The notes under the pieces are model-generated. The model was not told the origin of the DNA. It worked only from the letters and a program-made list of their open reading frames with translations, and made no database searches. From the NCBI RefSeq assembly GCF_033095865.1, contig NZ_AP019365.1, forward strand, positions 4,871,501-4,935,500: a DNA stretch of 64,000 nucleotides, read 5' to 3'. The position numbers and the translations under genes were made by a program. The DNA is from Pseudomonas sp. KU43P. Its GTDB lineage: Bacteria > Pseudomonadota > Gammaproteobacteria > Pseudomonadales > Pseudomonadaceae. Below are positions 47,672 through 56,641 of this stretch, in pieces; within the stretch, counting starts at the first letter, position 1, and every line of letters starts with the position of its first letter.

Positions 47672-47850
47672 AAAAATCTCTATGGGTGTTGGCACTGCTT
47701 CTATCCGGCTGCGTTGATGGCAAATTCTTTCTTTTGCCTAACCAACAAGATCTGAAATTCGGCTGTGACATGGACCCTTATAAACAAGGGTGTGAAAGGC
47801 AAAGCGACTACGACCAGCACTTCCAATCCGTCGAGCCCAAGAAAGGCTAG
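47668..47850 (+). CDS. Small pyocin-linked lipoprotein, copy 2
   Basis: A 60-residue paralogue of the 46696-46878 gene: signal peptide MKKSLWVLALLLSGC (Cys15 lipidated), LLPNQQDLKFGCDMDPYKQGCERQ in the mature part, then a variable tail. CDMDPYKQGCERQ is identical in both copies. Here the ATG overlaps the immunity stop by 4 bases, so translation is coupled to immunity. Function unknown; bacteriocin release or protection at the envelope are the obvious guesses. Confidence 0.75.
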   Translation: MKKSLWVLALLLSGCVDGKFFLLPNQQDLKFGCDMDPYKQGCERQSDYDQHFQSVEPKKG

Positions 47851-47912
47851 GCGGTTCACACGGCGACTTGCCAGCTTCTTCACTCATTAGCGCGAACGGC
47901 TGGAGAGACCTC

Positions 47913-48581
47913 ATGACTAGCACGGTTACGCAACACGACAACGACGTTGCCGGCCCAGTGCTGGAAACGCTGAGAAAATACCCGGATCTGATACGGCAGA
48001 TAGCCGCTGGCACGGCTCTACACCGCGTTCAACCGTCTCGGTACGATGACAACCCCGTCAACTACCGAGCAGATTCCGATACCCGTTACGCTGACCCAGC
48101 CAAACAGATCGGCGTCTACTACCTCGGCTTTACCGCAGCAGTTGCGGTGGCCGAGACCTTCCAGCCCGGTCAAGGTGTCGACGATCAACCCGTGCGCCTT
48201 TCACGACTCGAAGCGTCCTCGCTGCATCAACTCAAGGCTGCGCGCACGTTGAAGGTGGTGGACGTAGCCGCCCTGGCGAATCGGGCCACTCATCACAAAG
48301 TGCGGGATATCGTGCAGGCCAAGGGTCAAGGTAGGCAGGGTTACGCGCTTACCCAGAAATTCAGTCAGGCGTGCATGCATCAGGGAGAAATCGACGGGCT
48401 GCTTTATCAGTCAGCGGTCTATACCGTGACCGGCACCATGGAAGGATGCAATCTGGTTTTATTCGAAGGCCGCCCAACCCAAGTCAACGCCATCAACCAC
48501 CAGCGTGTGATGGAGGCGGTGCTATCGAATGGTGAAACGGCAGTAGAGTTTCTGGACAGCTTGGGCGTAGCGCTGGAGTAG
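47913..48581 (+). CDS. RES-domain protein, candidate NAD-consuming toxin
   Basis: A 222-residue RES-domain protein. Characterised RES toxins of type II toxin-antitoxin systems degrade NAD by phosphorolysis or hydrolysis. The naming residues are visible: Arg38 in ALHRVQPSRY, Glu81 in AVAVAETFQ, and Ser in GLLYQSAVY near residue 180. I chose the ATG at 47913 with GGAGAG upstream. It follows the second lipoprotein on the same strand after 62 bases. No antitoxin is upstream as usual; the only candidate converges from the other side. A transcript from the pyocin modules could therefore reach it. Confidence 0.85.
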   Translation: MTSTVTQHDNDVAGPVLETLRKYPDLIRQIAAGTALHRVQPSRYDDNPVNYRADSDTRYADPAKQIGVYYLGFTAAVAVAETFQPGQGVDDQPVRLSRLEASSLHQLKAARTLKVVDVAALANRATHHKVRDIVQAKGQGRQGYALTQKFSQACMHQGEIDGLLYQSAVYTVTGTMEGCNLVLFEGRPTQVNAINHQRVMEAVLSNGETAVEFLDSLGVALE

Positions 48582-48618
48582 GTGCACTCGAACCGGGCTT
48601 CCCATGAGCCCCCAGTTA

Positions 48619-49251
48619 TCACTGGCCTGCGCTTAAGGCATTCGCATAATCACGTTTGATGATTTCCAGGGCATCGCTGTCGTCCAGCACGTCGAAACGT
48701 GAAACTTCGTTGCTCGGTTCACCAGGATCGGAATAGTCCATCTTGCCGACCAGATGCTGCACCAGAAAATTCATGGCCTCAGTATCGGACGGGTCGACAC
48801 CGAGTGACTCGATCAGGCTTGCCACAACCGCCCTTGGCTTGTTTTCGGCAAACTGAAACGCTGGGTAGAATTTTCGGCGGTTACCCTTATTGGTGTAAGC
48901 CAGCAGCTTGCCAGCCTTGGTCTTCTGGCTCAGCGCTTGTTTCGTTATCCCCAGTATTTCGTAAGCCGCTTTAGCGTCCAGCAACTCGCAACGGCTGGCG
49001 ACACGCTCGAATGCACGCGCTTTCATCCTGGCCATGGCTTCCTGGTTGCGCGTTGCGACACTGCGCTTCGAGTCGACGCCTACCTTGGCCAGTGCGGCGA
49101 ACGCCTTTTCGTCCGCAAGCTCCACCGCCTTGAGCACTACCGCGTCGGATGCACGAGCAAGATGCTCCTCAAAGCGCTCCCTGAGTGCAGCTTTTGCGGC
49201 CTCGAGGCGAGCGATAGGTGTGTGGGTAGCGTTGTGTGCAGCAGTCGTCAT
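48619..49251 (-). CDS. Candidate RES antitoxin, HTH plus Xre/MbcA-like C-terminal region
   Basis: A 210-residue protein. A helical N-terminus is followed by a helix-turn-helix-like segment (YEILGITKQALSQKTKAGKLL) near residues 95-115, then NKGNRRKFYPAFQFAENKPRAVVASLIESLGVD. The last part matches the general pattern of Xre/MbcA/ParS-type antitoxin C-domains that bind RES toxins. The gene converges with the RES gene, 37 bases apart, instead of preceding it. GAGGAGG lies just before its ATG, and its promoter overlaps an array of 8-bp repeats. The antitoxin role is inferred; it could be an unrelated DNA-binding protein. Confidence 0.6.
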   Translation of the reverse strand: MTTAAHNATHTPIARLEAAKAALRERFEEHLARASDAVVLKAVELADEKAFAALAKVGVDSKRSVATRNQEAMARMKARAFERVASRCELLDAKAAYEILGITKQALSQKTKAGKLLAYTNKGNRRKFYPAFQFAENKPRAVVASLIESLGVDPSDTEAMNFLVQHLVGKMDYSDPGEPSNEVSRFDVLDDSDALEIIKRDYANALSAGQ

Positions 49252-49294
49252 GGCGCCTCCTCAGGGCCTGAATCGCCCCTCTGTGGACAGGCTA

Positions 49295-49343
49295 GACTGA
49301 GCCAAAAACCGTGTCAACTTGTCAATATGTCCATCTGTCAATA
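49295..49343 (-). promoter_or_regulatory. Antitoxin-gene promoter overlapping four tandem 8-bp repeats
   Basis: Four direct repeats start at 49312, 49320, 49328 and 49336: TGTCAACT, TGTCAATA, TGTCCATC, TGTCAATA (plus strand). On the minus strand the repeat at 49312 supplies a TTGACA -35, followed after 17 bases by a TAGCCT -10. A protein bound to the array would cover the promoter, so autoregulation by the HTH protein encoded downstream is likely. Confidence 0.65.
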
Positions 49344-49420
49344 AAGCGCTTGATGCCTGTCTTGGGATTTGTGCCGGCGCTCGATCTCATGAACGCAAAA
49401 AACATCGTGCCGAGCCCAAA

Positions 49421-49446
49421 TAAAAACCCCGCCGAAGCGGGGTTTT
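49421..49446 (-). terminator. Terminator of cysD-cysNC
   Basis: An 11-bp stem AAAAACCCCGC/GCGGGGTTTTT with loop CGAA lies 17 bases past the cysNC stop. On the minus strand it is followed by a T-run. Confidence 0.9.
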
Positions 49447-49463
49447 TCATACAGCACCAGCGC

Positions 49464-51365
49464 TTAGATCGCACCACGCTGACGCAGCACATCCAGCACC
49501 CGCTTCACACCCTCTTCAACACTGGTGCTCTGCGTATCGATCACCAGGTCGGCATCCAGCGGCACATCGAACGGGAAGCTTTCACCCGGGATGTTCTCGC
49601 CACCGGCCGCATACAGGCCTTGCGGGTCACGCTCGCGGCAGGCCAGCGGAGAAGCCTGGACGTAAACGGTCACCAGACGCTCCTTGCCGATCAGTGCCTT
49701 GGCCTGCTCACGGCCTTCGGCATCCGGGGCCACGAAGGCGGCCAGGGTCAGCAGGCCGGCTTCGTTGAACTGGCGCGCCACATGGGCGGCGCGGCGCCAG
49801 TTCTCGGTGCGGCCGGCGCGGTCCTGAGGCAGGCCCTTGTTCAGGTCGTGGCGCAGGTTCTGGCCATCGAGCACGTACACCGCACGGCCCATGTCGAACA
49901 GCTTGCGCTCCACAGCGTAGGCCAGGGTGCTCTTGCCCGCGCCGGACAGGCCGCTGAACAAGACGGTGGCCGGCTGCTGACCGAAGCGCAGGGCGCGCTC
50001 TTCGGTGGACACGTGAGCCTGCTTGCCATGCTGGCCGGTGCTGCCATGCGGCAATACGGGCGGGGCGATGATCATGCCGGCACCGACGGTGCCGTTGGTC
50101 AGGCGGTCGATGACAATGAAGGCACCCGTGGTGCGGTTGCTGTCGTAACCGTCCAGAGCGATCGAAGCATCCAAGGCAACCTTGACGCGGCCGATCTCGT
50201 TCAGCTGCAGCGCGCTGGCAGCGCCCTGCTCCAGGGTGTTCACATCCACCTTGTGGGTGATGCTAGCAATCGAGCCCGGCACGTAGCTGGTGGCGCGCTT
50301 GATGTCGTATTTCTTGCCCGGCAGCATCGGCTCTTCGGCCATCCACACCAGCATGGCGTCGAACTGGTCGGTTACCGGGGGAACGTTGTCGGCGTGCACC
50401 AGCAGGTCGCCACGGGAGATGTCGATCTCGTCTTCCATGGTCAGGGTCACGGCCTGGCCTGGGCCGGCGTTCTCTAGCTCACCTTCGTAGGTGACGATGG
50501 ACTTGACCCGGCTGCTCTTGCCCGACGGCAATACCACGATATCGTCGCCCTTGTGCACCACGCCGCTGGCGATGGTACCGGCGAAACCGCGGAAGTTCAG
50601 GTTCGGGCGGTTGACGTACTGCACCGGGAAACGCAGGTCGGTGACGTTGCGGTCGGCCGACACTTCGACGGTTTCCAGAATTTCCATCAGCGCAGGGCCG
50701 GTGTACCACGGCGAACGCTCGCTGCGGTTGACCACGTTGTCGCCCTTGAGCGCCGACATCGGCACGAAGTGCAGGCTCGATGGCTGCAGGTTGATGGCTT
50801 CGGCGAACTTCAGGTAGTCGGCCTTGATCGACTCGAAGACCTGCTCGTCGAAGCCCTTGAGGTCCATCTTATTGACCGCGACGACGATGTGCTTGATGCC
50901 CAGAAGCGAAGCGATGTAGCTGTGCCGGCGAGTCTGGGTCTGCACGCCATAGCGGGCATCGACCAGGATGATCGCCAGGTCGCAGGTCGAAGCACCGGTG
51001 GCCATGTTGCGGGTGTACTGCTCGTGGCCCGGGGTGTCGGCGATGATGAACTTGCGCTTGGCGGTGGAGAAGTAGCGGTAGGCCACATCGATGGTGATGC
51101 CCTGCTCACGCTCGGCCTGCAGGCCATCGACCAGCAGCGCCAGGTCGACTTCTTCGCCGGTGGTACCGGATTTCTTCGAATCACGGGTGATGGCCTCGAG
51201 GTGGTCCTCGTAGATCATCTTCGAGTCGTGCAGCAGGCGCCCGATCAGGGTGCTCTTACCGTCGTCGACGTTGCCGCAGGTCAGGAAACGCAGCAGTTCC
51301 TTGCGCTCGTGCTGGGCCAGGTAGGCGAGGATGTCCTCGCTGATCAGATCAGATTGGTGCGACAT
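49464..51365 (-). CDS. cysNC: Fused sulfate adenylyltransferase GTPase / APS kinase CysNC
   Basis: A 633-residue two-function enzyme of assimilatory sulfate activation. Residues 1 to about 440 are the EF-Tu-like GTPase Cys[37 protein letters not shown] and [11 protein letters not shown]. It drives APS formation with CysD. Residues about 450-633 are APS kinase CysC, with P-loop [17 protein letters not shown], making PAPS. The fusion is usual in Pseudomonas. It follows cysD after 15 bases and ends at a strong terminator. Confidence 0.98.
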   Translation of the reverse strand: MSHQSDLISEDILAYLAQHERKELLRFLTCGNVDDGKSTLIGRLLHDSKMIYEDHLEAITRDSKKSGTTGEEVDLALLVDGLQAEREQGITIDVAYRYFSTAKRKFIIADTPGHEQYTRNMATGASTCDLAIILVDARYGVQTQTRRHSYIASLLGIKHIVVAVNKMDLKGFDEQVFESIKADYLKFAEAINLQPSSLHFVPMSALKGDNVVNRSERSPWYTGPALMEILETVEVSADRNVTDLRFPVQYVNRPNLNFRGFAGTIASGVVHKGDDIVVLPSGKSSRVKSIVTYEGELENAGPGQAVTLTMEDEIDISRGDLLVHADNVPPVTDQFDAMLVWMAEEPMLPGKKYDIKRATSYVPGSIASITHKVDVNTLEQGAASALQLNEIGRVKVALDASIALDGYDSNRTTGAFIVIDRLTNGTVGAGMIIAPPVLPHGSTGQHGKQAHVSTEERALRFGQQPATVLFSGLSGAGKSTLAYAVERKLFDMGRAVYVLDGQNLRHDLNKGLPQDRAGRTENWRRAAHVARQFNEAGLLTLAAFVAPDAEGREQAKALIGKERLVTVYVQASPLACRERDPQGLYAAGGENIPGESFPFDVPLDADLVIDTQSTSVEEGVKRVLDVLRQRGAI

Positions 51366-51380
51366 GGAGTAACCCTGAAA

Positions 51381-52298
51381 TTAGAAGTAGCCTTGGCGTT
51401 TCTTGTCTTCCATGGAACCGGCGCCATCGTGGTCGATGACACGGCCCTGGCGTTCGGACGTACGGGTCAGGAGCATTTCCTGAATGATGTCCGTCAGGGT
51501 CTCGGCTTCCGACTCGACCGCACCCGTCAACGGGTAGCAGCCCAGGGTACGGAAACGCACCTTCTTCTTGACGATGCGCGCCTTCTCTTCCTCGGAAAGG
51601 TGCTCAAGGATGCGCTCGTCGTCGATCATGATCAGGGTGCCATTCTTCTCGATCACTTCACGCTCGGCGGCGAAGTACAGCGGCACGATCGGGATACCTT
51701 CGAGGTAGATGTACTGCCAGATGTCCAGCTCGGTCCAGTTGGACAGCGGGAACACACGGATCGACTCGCCCTTGTTGACCTTGCCGTTGTACACGTTCCA
51801 CAGCTCTGGGCGCTGGTTCTTCGGGTCCCAGCGGTGCTTGCTGTCACGGAACGAGTACACGCGTTCCTTGGCCCGCGACTTCTCTTCGTCGCGGCGCGCA
51901 CCACCGAAGGCGGCGTCGAAACCATGCTTGTCCAGCGCCTGCTTGAGGCCCTGGGTCTTCATGATGTCGGTGTGCTTGGAGCTGCCATGGGTGAACGGGT
52001 TGATGCCCTGCGCCACACCCTCGGGGTTGACGTGGGTGATCAGCTCCAGGCCCATTTCCTCGACCATCTTGTCGCGGAAGCGGTACATCTCCTGGAATTT
52101 CCACTGGGTGTCGACGTGCATCACCGGGAACGGCAGCTTGCCCGGGAAGAAGGCCTTGCGCGCCAGGTGCAGCATCACGGCGGAATCCTTGCCGATCGAG
52201 TACAGCATCACCGGGTTGTCGAACTCGGCGGCCACCTCGCGGATGATGTGGATGCTCTCCGCCTCCAGCTGTTTCAAGTGCGTCAGTTTGTCGACCAT
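51381..52298 (-). CDS. cysD: Sulfate adenylyltransferase small subunit CysD
   Basis: The 305-residue ATP-PP-loop catalytic subunit that makes adenosine 5'-phosphosulfate from sulfate and ATP with CysN. The PP-loop is [41 protein letters not shown] and [10 protein letters not shown] are family motifs. First gene of the cysD-cysNC operon. CysB control is likely from general knowledge; I did not identify a CysB site in the about 150 bases upstream. Confidence 0.97.
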
Positions 52299-52450
52299 GG
52301 CTACTCACGAAAAACGATCTTATGGACGGCCTGCGGGCCGTGTTCGAGCGAGCCACTTTATCACAGCAGCTGATTCTATTTAGGAGGCGGGCTAGATCGA
52401 AAAAGTCTAACGATATGACTGGGGGTTTGGCTGATTTGGAGCCGTTTTGC

Positions 52451-52544
52451 GGCCCGATCGCCGGCAAGCCGGCTCCCACAGATTCTCTACAAGGCGTGAA
52501 ACCTGTTGTGTATCAGTGGGAGCCGGCTTGCCGGCGATCGGGCC
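52451..52544. repeat. Inverted REP pair
   Basis: Intact units at about 52451-52480 and, inverted, 52515-52544 share extended GGCCCGATCG/CGATCGGGCC outer arms, so the pair can form a larger cruciform. It lies between the Nif3-like gene's 3' end and the cysD upstream region. Confidence 0.9.
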
Positions 52545-52551
52545 CTTGCGG

Positions 52552-53310
52552 TCAGATCGGATTTGGGCAATCGATGAACAGGTGCTCCAAGGCAAATCGC
52601 CGTGCCAGGTAATCCCCCAGCGCCTGCACGCCATAGCGCTCGGTGGCATGGTGCCCGGCGGCAATGAAACTGACGCCATTCTCGCGGGCACTGTGGAACG
52701 TCTGCTCGGACGCCTCGCCACTGATGAACAGGTCGACCCCGGCAGCGATGGCGGTGTCGATATAACCCTGCCCGCCACCGGTGCACCAGCCGACCCGGCG
52801 AATCATCTCATCGCCTTCGACCAGCAGCGGCTCGCGCCCCATCACCTCCTGCACCCGTCGAGCGAAATCGCGCGCGGTCATCGGCTCGGCCAGGGAACCG
52901 ACCAGGCCCACCACCTTCGGGTTTGCCGGGTCCAGCGGCCCTTCCACGGTGATGTCCAGTTGACGCGCCAACTGCACGTTGTTGCCCACCTCCGGGTGCA
53001 CGTCCAGGGGCAAGTGGAACGCCAGCAGGCTGATATCGTGCTTGAGCAGCGTCTTCAGGCGGCGCTGCTTGATCCCGGTGATGCACGGGTTCTCACCCTT
53101 CCAGAAATACCCATGGTGCACCAGCACCAGGTCGGCCTGGGCCTCGACCGCTGCATCCAGCAACGCCTGGCTGGCAGTAACGCCCGAAACGATGCGGCTG
53201 ATTTGTGGCCGGCCTTCGACCTGCAGGCCATTGGGGCAGTAATCCTGGATCTTCGCGCTGCCCAGGTAGCGCTCGGCTTCCTCGACCAGGGTATTGAGGG
53301 CGACGGCCAT
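52552..53310 (-). CDS. ybgI: Nif3-like dinuclear metal-centre hexameric protein
   Basis: A 252-residue Nif3/YbgI family protein. The metal-binding residues sit in LVLVHHGYFWKG (two His), LLAFHLPLDVHP (His, Asp) and FIAAGHHATERYG (His, Glu); YCPNGLQVEG is the N-terminal signature. I chose the ATG at 53310 (MAVALNTL), preceded by GAGGAG. The earlier frame runs into the algW promoter region. Members are widespread toroidal hexamers of uncertain function, linked to GTP cyclohydrolase-type activity in some annotations. Confidence 0.94.
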   Translation of the reverse strand: MAVALNTLVEEAERYLGSAKIQDYCPNGLQVEGRPQISRIVSGVTASQALLDAAVEAQADLVLVHHGYFWKGENPCITGIKQRRLKTLLKHDISLLAFHLPLDVHPEVGNNVQLARQLDITVEGPLDPANPKVVGLVGSLAEPMTARDFARRVQEVMGREPLLVEGDEMIRRVGWCTGGGQGYIDTAIAAGVDLFISGEASEQTFHSARENGVSFIAAGHHATERYGVQALGDYLARRFALEHLFIDCPNPI

Positions 53311-53355
53311 GGAAAATCTCCTCGAAATCTGCACGTTCAACGGGAACAACGCCCG

Positions 53356-53373
53356 TATAATGGCCGCCATTAT
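53356..53373. promoter_or_regulatory. Palindromic -10 region between ybgI and algW
   Basis: ATAATGGC-C-GCCATTAT is a perfect 17-base palindrome (53357-53373) that creates TATAAT on the plus strand (53356-53361, toward algW) and CATAAT on the minus strand (toward the Nif3-like gene). It is a candidate back-to-back promoter or operator. No good -35 matches were seen on either side, so the call is tentative. Confidence 0.4.
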
Positions 53374-53468
53374 GGGCCGTCGCCGGCGTTGGGGAAACCG
53401 GTGTATGATCGCGCGCGTTCGCGCTCTGGCGCGCTGATCTGGCCCTTGCCCACTCCCAGGATTCGTTC

Positions 53469-54629
53469 ATGTTCAAGGCTTTGCGTTATTTTGGCTGGCC
53501 CCTGCTTACCGGCGTATTGATCGCCATGCTGATCATCCAGCGATTCCCGGAGTGGGTCGGCCTGCCCAGCCAGGACGTCAACCTGCAACAGGCACCGCAG
53601 ACCACGAAAATCATGCAGGGCCCGGTGTCCTACGCCGACGCCGTGACCCTGGCCGCGCCGGCGGTGGTCAACCTGTACACCACCAAGGTGGTCAACAAGA
53701 GCGCCCACCCGCTGTTCGAAGACCCGCAGTTCCGCCGTTTCTTCGGTGACAACCTGCCCAAGCAGCGGCGCTGGGAGTCGAGCCTGGGGTCGGCGGTGAT
53801 AATGAGCCCGGAGGGCTACCTGCTGACCAACAACCACGTCACCAGCGGCGCCGACCAGATCGTGGTGGCACTCAAGGATGGCCGTGAGACGCTGGCCCGG
53901 GTGATTGGCAGCGACCCCGAGACCGACCTCGCGGTGCTGAAGATCGACCTGAAGAACCTGCCCGCGATCACCATCGGCCGCTCCGACAACATCCATATCG
54001 GCGACGTGACCCTGGCCATCGGCAACCCCTTCGGTGTCGGCCAGACCGTGACCATGGGCATCATCAGTGCCACTGGCCGCAACCAGCTTGGCCTGAACAA
54101 CTACGAAGACTTCATTCAGACCGATGCCGCAATCAACCCGGGCAACTCCGGCGGTGCGCTGGTGGATGCCAATGGCAATCTGGTCGGCATCAACACGGCG
54201 ATCTTCTCCAAGTCCGGCGGCTCCCAGGGCATCGGCTTCGCCATCCCGGTCAAGCTGGCGCTGGAGGTGATGAAGTCGATCGTCGAGCACGGCCAGGTGA
54301 TCCGTGGCTGGCTGGGCATCGAGGTACAGCCGTTGAGCCAGGAGCTTGCCGAGTCGTTTGGCATGCAAGGGCGTCCGGGCATCGTGGTGGCGGGGATCTT
54401 CCGCGATGGGCCGGCGCAGAAGGCAGGGCTGCAGTTGGGCGACGTGATCCTGAGCATAAACGGCGAGCCCGCAGGCGATGGGCGCAAGTCGATGAACCAG
54501 GTGGCGCGGATCAAGCCCAACGAGAAGATCACCATCGAGGTGATGCGCAATGGGCAGCAGCTGAAGCTGGTTGCCGAGGTGGGGCTGCGGCCGCCGCCGG
54601 CGCCGGCTGCGGCTCAGGAAGAGAAGTAA
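53469..54629 (+). CDS. algW: Periplasmic site-1 serine protease AlgW (DegS family)
   Basis: A 386-residue inner-membrane-anchored HtrA-type protease. In Pseudomonas it cuts the anti-sigma factor MucA when mislocalised outer-membrane protein C-termini bind its PDZ domain, releasing AlgU. One membrane anchor lies near residues 9-24 (GWPLLTGVLIAMLIIQ). The protease domain has His123 (TNNHV), Asp153 (ETDLAVL) and a Ser in NPGNSGGAL. One PDZ domain spans about 275-370. The His and Asp numbers match the P. aeruginosa protein. Monocistronic on the plus strand. Confidence 0.95.
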   Translation: MFKALRYFGWPLLTGVLIAMLIIQRFPEWVGLPSQDVNLQQAPQTTKIMQGPVSYADAVTLAAPAVVNLYTTKVVNKSAHPLFEDPQFRRFFGDNLPKQRRWESSLGSAVIMSPEGYLLTNNHVTSGADQIVVALKDGRETLARVIGSDPETDLAVLKIDLKNLPAITIGRSDNIHIGDVTLAIGNPFGVGQTVTMGIISATGRNQLGLNNYEDFIQTDAAINPGNSGGALVDANGNLVGINTAIFSKSGGSQGIGFAIPVKLALEVMKSIVEHGQVIRGWLGIEVQPLSQELAESFGMQGRPGIVVAGIFRDGPAQKAGLQLGDVILSINGEPAGDGRKSMNQVARIKPNEKITIEVMRNGQQLKLVAEVGLRPPPAPAAAQEEK

Positions 54630-54647
54630 AGCAGGGGCTGCTTTGCA

Positions 54648-54738
54648 GCCCATCGCCGGCAAGCCGGCTCCCACAGGGGTTGCACAGGGTTCAAGGGCGG
54701 TGCAGTACCTGTGGGAGCCGGCTTGCCGGCGATGGGCC
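54648..54738. repeat. Inverted REP pair
   Basis: Intact units at about 54648-54677 and, inverted, 54708-54738, between the convergent algW and aapP genes. Flanked by GGGGCTGCTTTGCAGCCC, an additional palindrome also seen beside other pairs here. Confidence 0.9.
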
Positions 54739-54758
54739 GCAACGCGGCCCCAACAGCA

Positions 54759-55523
54759 TCAATGCAGAATCTGGCTCAGGAACAACTTGGTCCGATCACT
54801 GCGCGGCCGGTCGAAGAAATCATCCGGCGCCGCCTGTTCCACGATCTCCCCCTTGTCCATGAAGATCACTCGATTCGCCACGGTGCGGGCAAAGCCCATC
54901 TCGTGAGTCACGCAGAGCATGGTCATGCCGTCTTCGGCCAGGCCAACCATGGTGTCCAGCACCTCCTTGACCATTTCCGGGTCGAGCGCCGACGTCGGCT
55001 CGTCGAACAGCATGATCTTCGGCTTCATGCACAGTGCGCGGGCAATTGCCACGCGCTGCTGCTGGCCACCGGACAACTGCCCCGGATACTTGTGCGCCTG
55101 CTCCGGAATGCGTACCCGCTCCAGGTAGTGCATGGCGATTTCCTCGGCCTTGCGCCGCGGCATCTTGCGCACCCACATGGGGGCCAGGGTGCAGTTCTCG
55201 AGGATGCTCAGGTGCGGGAACAGGTTGAAGTGCTGGAACACCATGCCCACCTCACGGCGGATCGCTTCGATCTGCTTGAGGTCATTGGTCAGCTCCACGC
55301 CATCGACCACGATGCGACCTTGCTGGTGTTCTTCCAGCCGGTTGAGGCAGCGGATGGTGGTGGACTTGCCCGAGCCGGACGGCCCACATAGCACGATACG
55401 CTCACCCTGGCGCACGTTCAGGTTGATGTCCTTGAGCACATGGAACTGGCCGTACCATTTGTTCACGCCCTGCATCTGGATGATGCCTTCGGGGCCGGCA
55501 GGCTGCTTGATCGCTTCACTCAT
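54759..55523 (-). CDS. aapP: Amino-acid ABC transporter ATPase AapP
   Basis: The 254-residue ATP-binding subunit of the general L-amino-acid importer. Walker A is [12 protein letters not shown], the signature is [16 protein letters not shown], and Walker B is [16 protein letters not shown] with a following switch His (VTHEMGF). I chose the ATG at 55523 (MSEAIKQP), ten bases after aapM, with AGGAG upstream. Last gene of aapJQMP. Confidence 0.95.
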   Translation of the reverse strand: MSEAIKQPAGPEGIIQMQGVNKWYGQFHVLKDINLNVRQGERIVLCGPSGSGKSTTIRCLNRLEEHQQGRIVVDGVELTNDLKQIEAIRREVGMVFQHFNLFPHLSILENCTLAPMWVRKMPRRKAEEIAMHYLERVRIPEQAHKYPGQLSGGQQQRVAIARALCMKPKIMLFDEPTSALDPEMVKEVLDTMVGLAEDGMTMLCVTHEMGFARTVANRVIFMDKGEIVEQAAPDDFFDRPRSDRTKLFLSQILH

Positions 55524-55533
55524 TTCGAAACTC

Positions 55534-56631
55534 CTAACGCTTGTGGCCAGTGTCCAGCTTGCGCTCCAGGTGCATGGAGTAGCGGGACATACCGAAACAG
55601 AAAATCCAGAACACCAGGGCCGCAAACACATAGCCCTCGGTAGCCATGCCCAGCCAGGCCGGGTCTGCCGCGGCCTGCTTGACGCTGTTGAGCAGGTCGA
55701 ACAGGCCGATGATGATCACAAGGCTTGTGTCCTTGAACAGGGCGATGAAAGTGTTGACGATGCCGGGGATCACCAGCTTGAGCGCCTGCGGCAGGATCAC
55801 CAGGCCCATCGAGCGCCAGTAGCCCAGGCCCATGGCCGCAGCAGCTTCGTACTGGCCCTTGGGGATGGCCTGCAGGCCGCCGCGCACCACTTCGGCGATG
55901 TAAGCCGACTGGAACAGGATCACACCGATCATCGCTCGCAGCAGCTTGTCGAAGCTCATGCCTTCAGGCAGGAACAGCGGCAGCATCACCGACGACATGA
56001 ACAGCACGGTAATCAGCGGCACGCCGCGCCAGAACTCGATGAAGGTCACGCACACCACCTTCACCGCCGGCATGCGCGAACGCCGCCCGAGGGCCAGCAG
56101 GATGCCTAGCGGCAAGGCACCGACGATGCCCACGGTGGCGATCACCAAGGTCAGCATCAGCCCGCCCCACTGGCTGGTGGGGACCGTGTCCAGGCCCAGG
56201 TAACCACCGTGCAGCAGGGTGTAGGCCAGGATTGGGTACAGCACCAGGAAGCCCAGGCCGTAGATAGCCTTGCGCGGGAAACGCTTGATGAACAGCGGCG
56301 CGGCACCGAGTACCGCCAGCCACACGGTCAGGTCCACGCGCCAGCGCAGTTCGACTGGGTAGTAGCCGTACATGAACTGGCCGAAGCGCTGCTGGACGAA
56401 CACCCAGCAGGCGCCCTCCTTCGTGCAGTCGGCGCGGGTGGTGCCGACCCAGTTGGCATCGATGAACGCCCATTGCACCAACGGCGGCACGATCAGCCAC
56501 ACCAGGTACAGGGCGAACAGGGTCAGCAGGGTGTTGAGCCAGCTGGAAAACAGATTGGCCCGCATCCATGCGAGCACGCCGACGGTCTTCACCGGTGGCG
56601 GCATGTCAGGTTTGAAAACATGGGCATTCAC
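55534..56631 (-). CDS. aapM: Amino-acid ABC transporter permease AapM
   Basis: A 365-residue HisMQ-type inner-membrane permease, long for the class because of the extended N-terminal part typical of AapM. Membrane helices start at [20 protein letters not shown]. The conserved cytoplasmic EAA-type loop is [21 protein letters not shown], which contacts AapP. It follows aapQ after 10 bases. Confidence 0.95.
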   Translation of the reverse strand: MNAHVFKPDMPPPVKTVGVLAWMRANLFSSWLNTLLTLFALYLVWLIVPPLVQWAFIDANWVGTTRADCTKEGACWVFVQQRFGQFMYGYYPVELRWRVDLTVWLAVLGAAPLFIKRFPRKAIYGLGFLVLYPILAYTLLHGGYLGLDTVPTSQWGGLMLTLVIATVGIVGALPLGILLALGRRSRMPAVKVVCVTFIEFWRGVPLITVLFMSSVMLPLFLPEGMSFDKLLRAMIGVILFQSAYIAEVVRGGLQAIPKGQYEAAAAMGLGYWRSMGLVILPQALKLVIPGIVNTFIALFKDTSLVIIIGLFDLLNSVKQAAADPAWLGMATEGYVFAALVFWIFCFGMSRYSMHLERKLDTGHKR

Positions 56632-56641
56632 GGGCGTATCC

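Noticed and set aside
50553..52373. 606-codon open frame opposite cysNC and cysD
   Set aside because: Antisense shadow spanning two well-supported genes and their intergenic gap.
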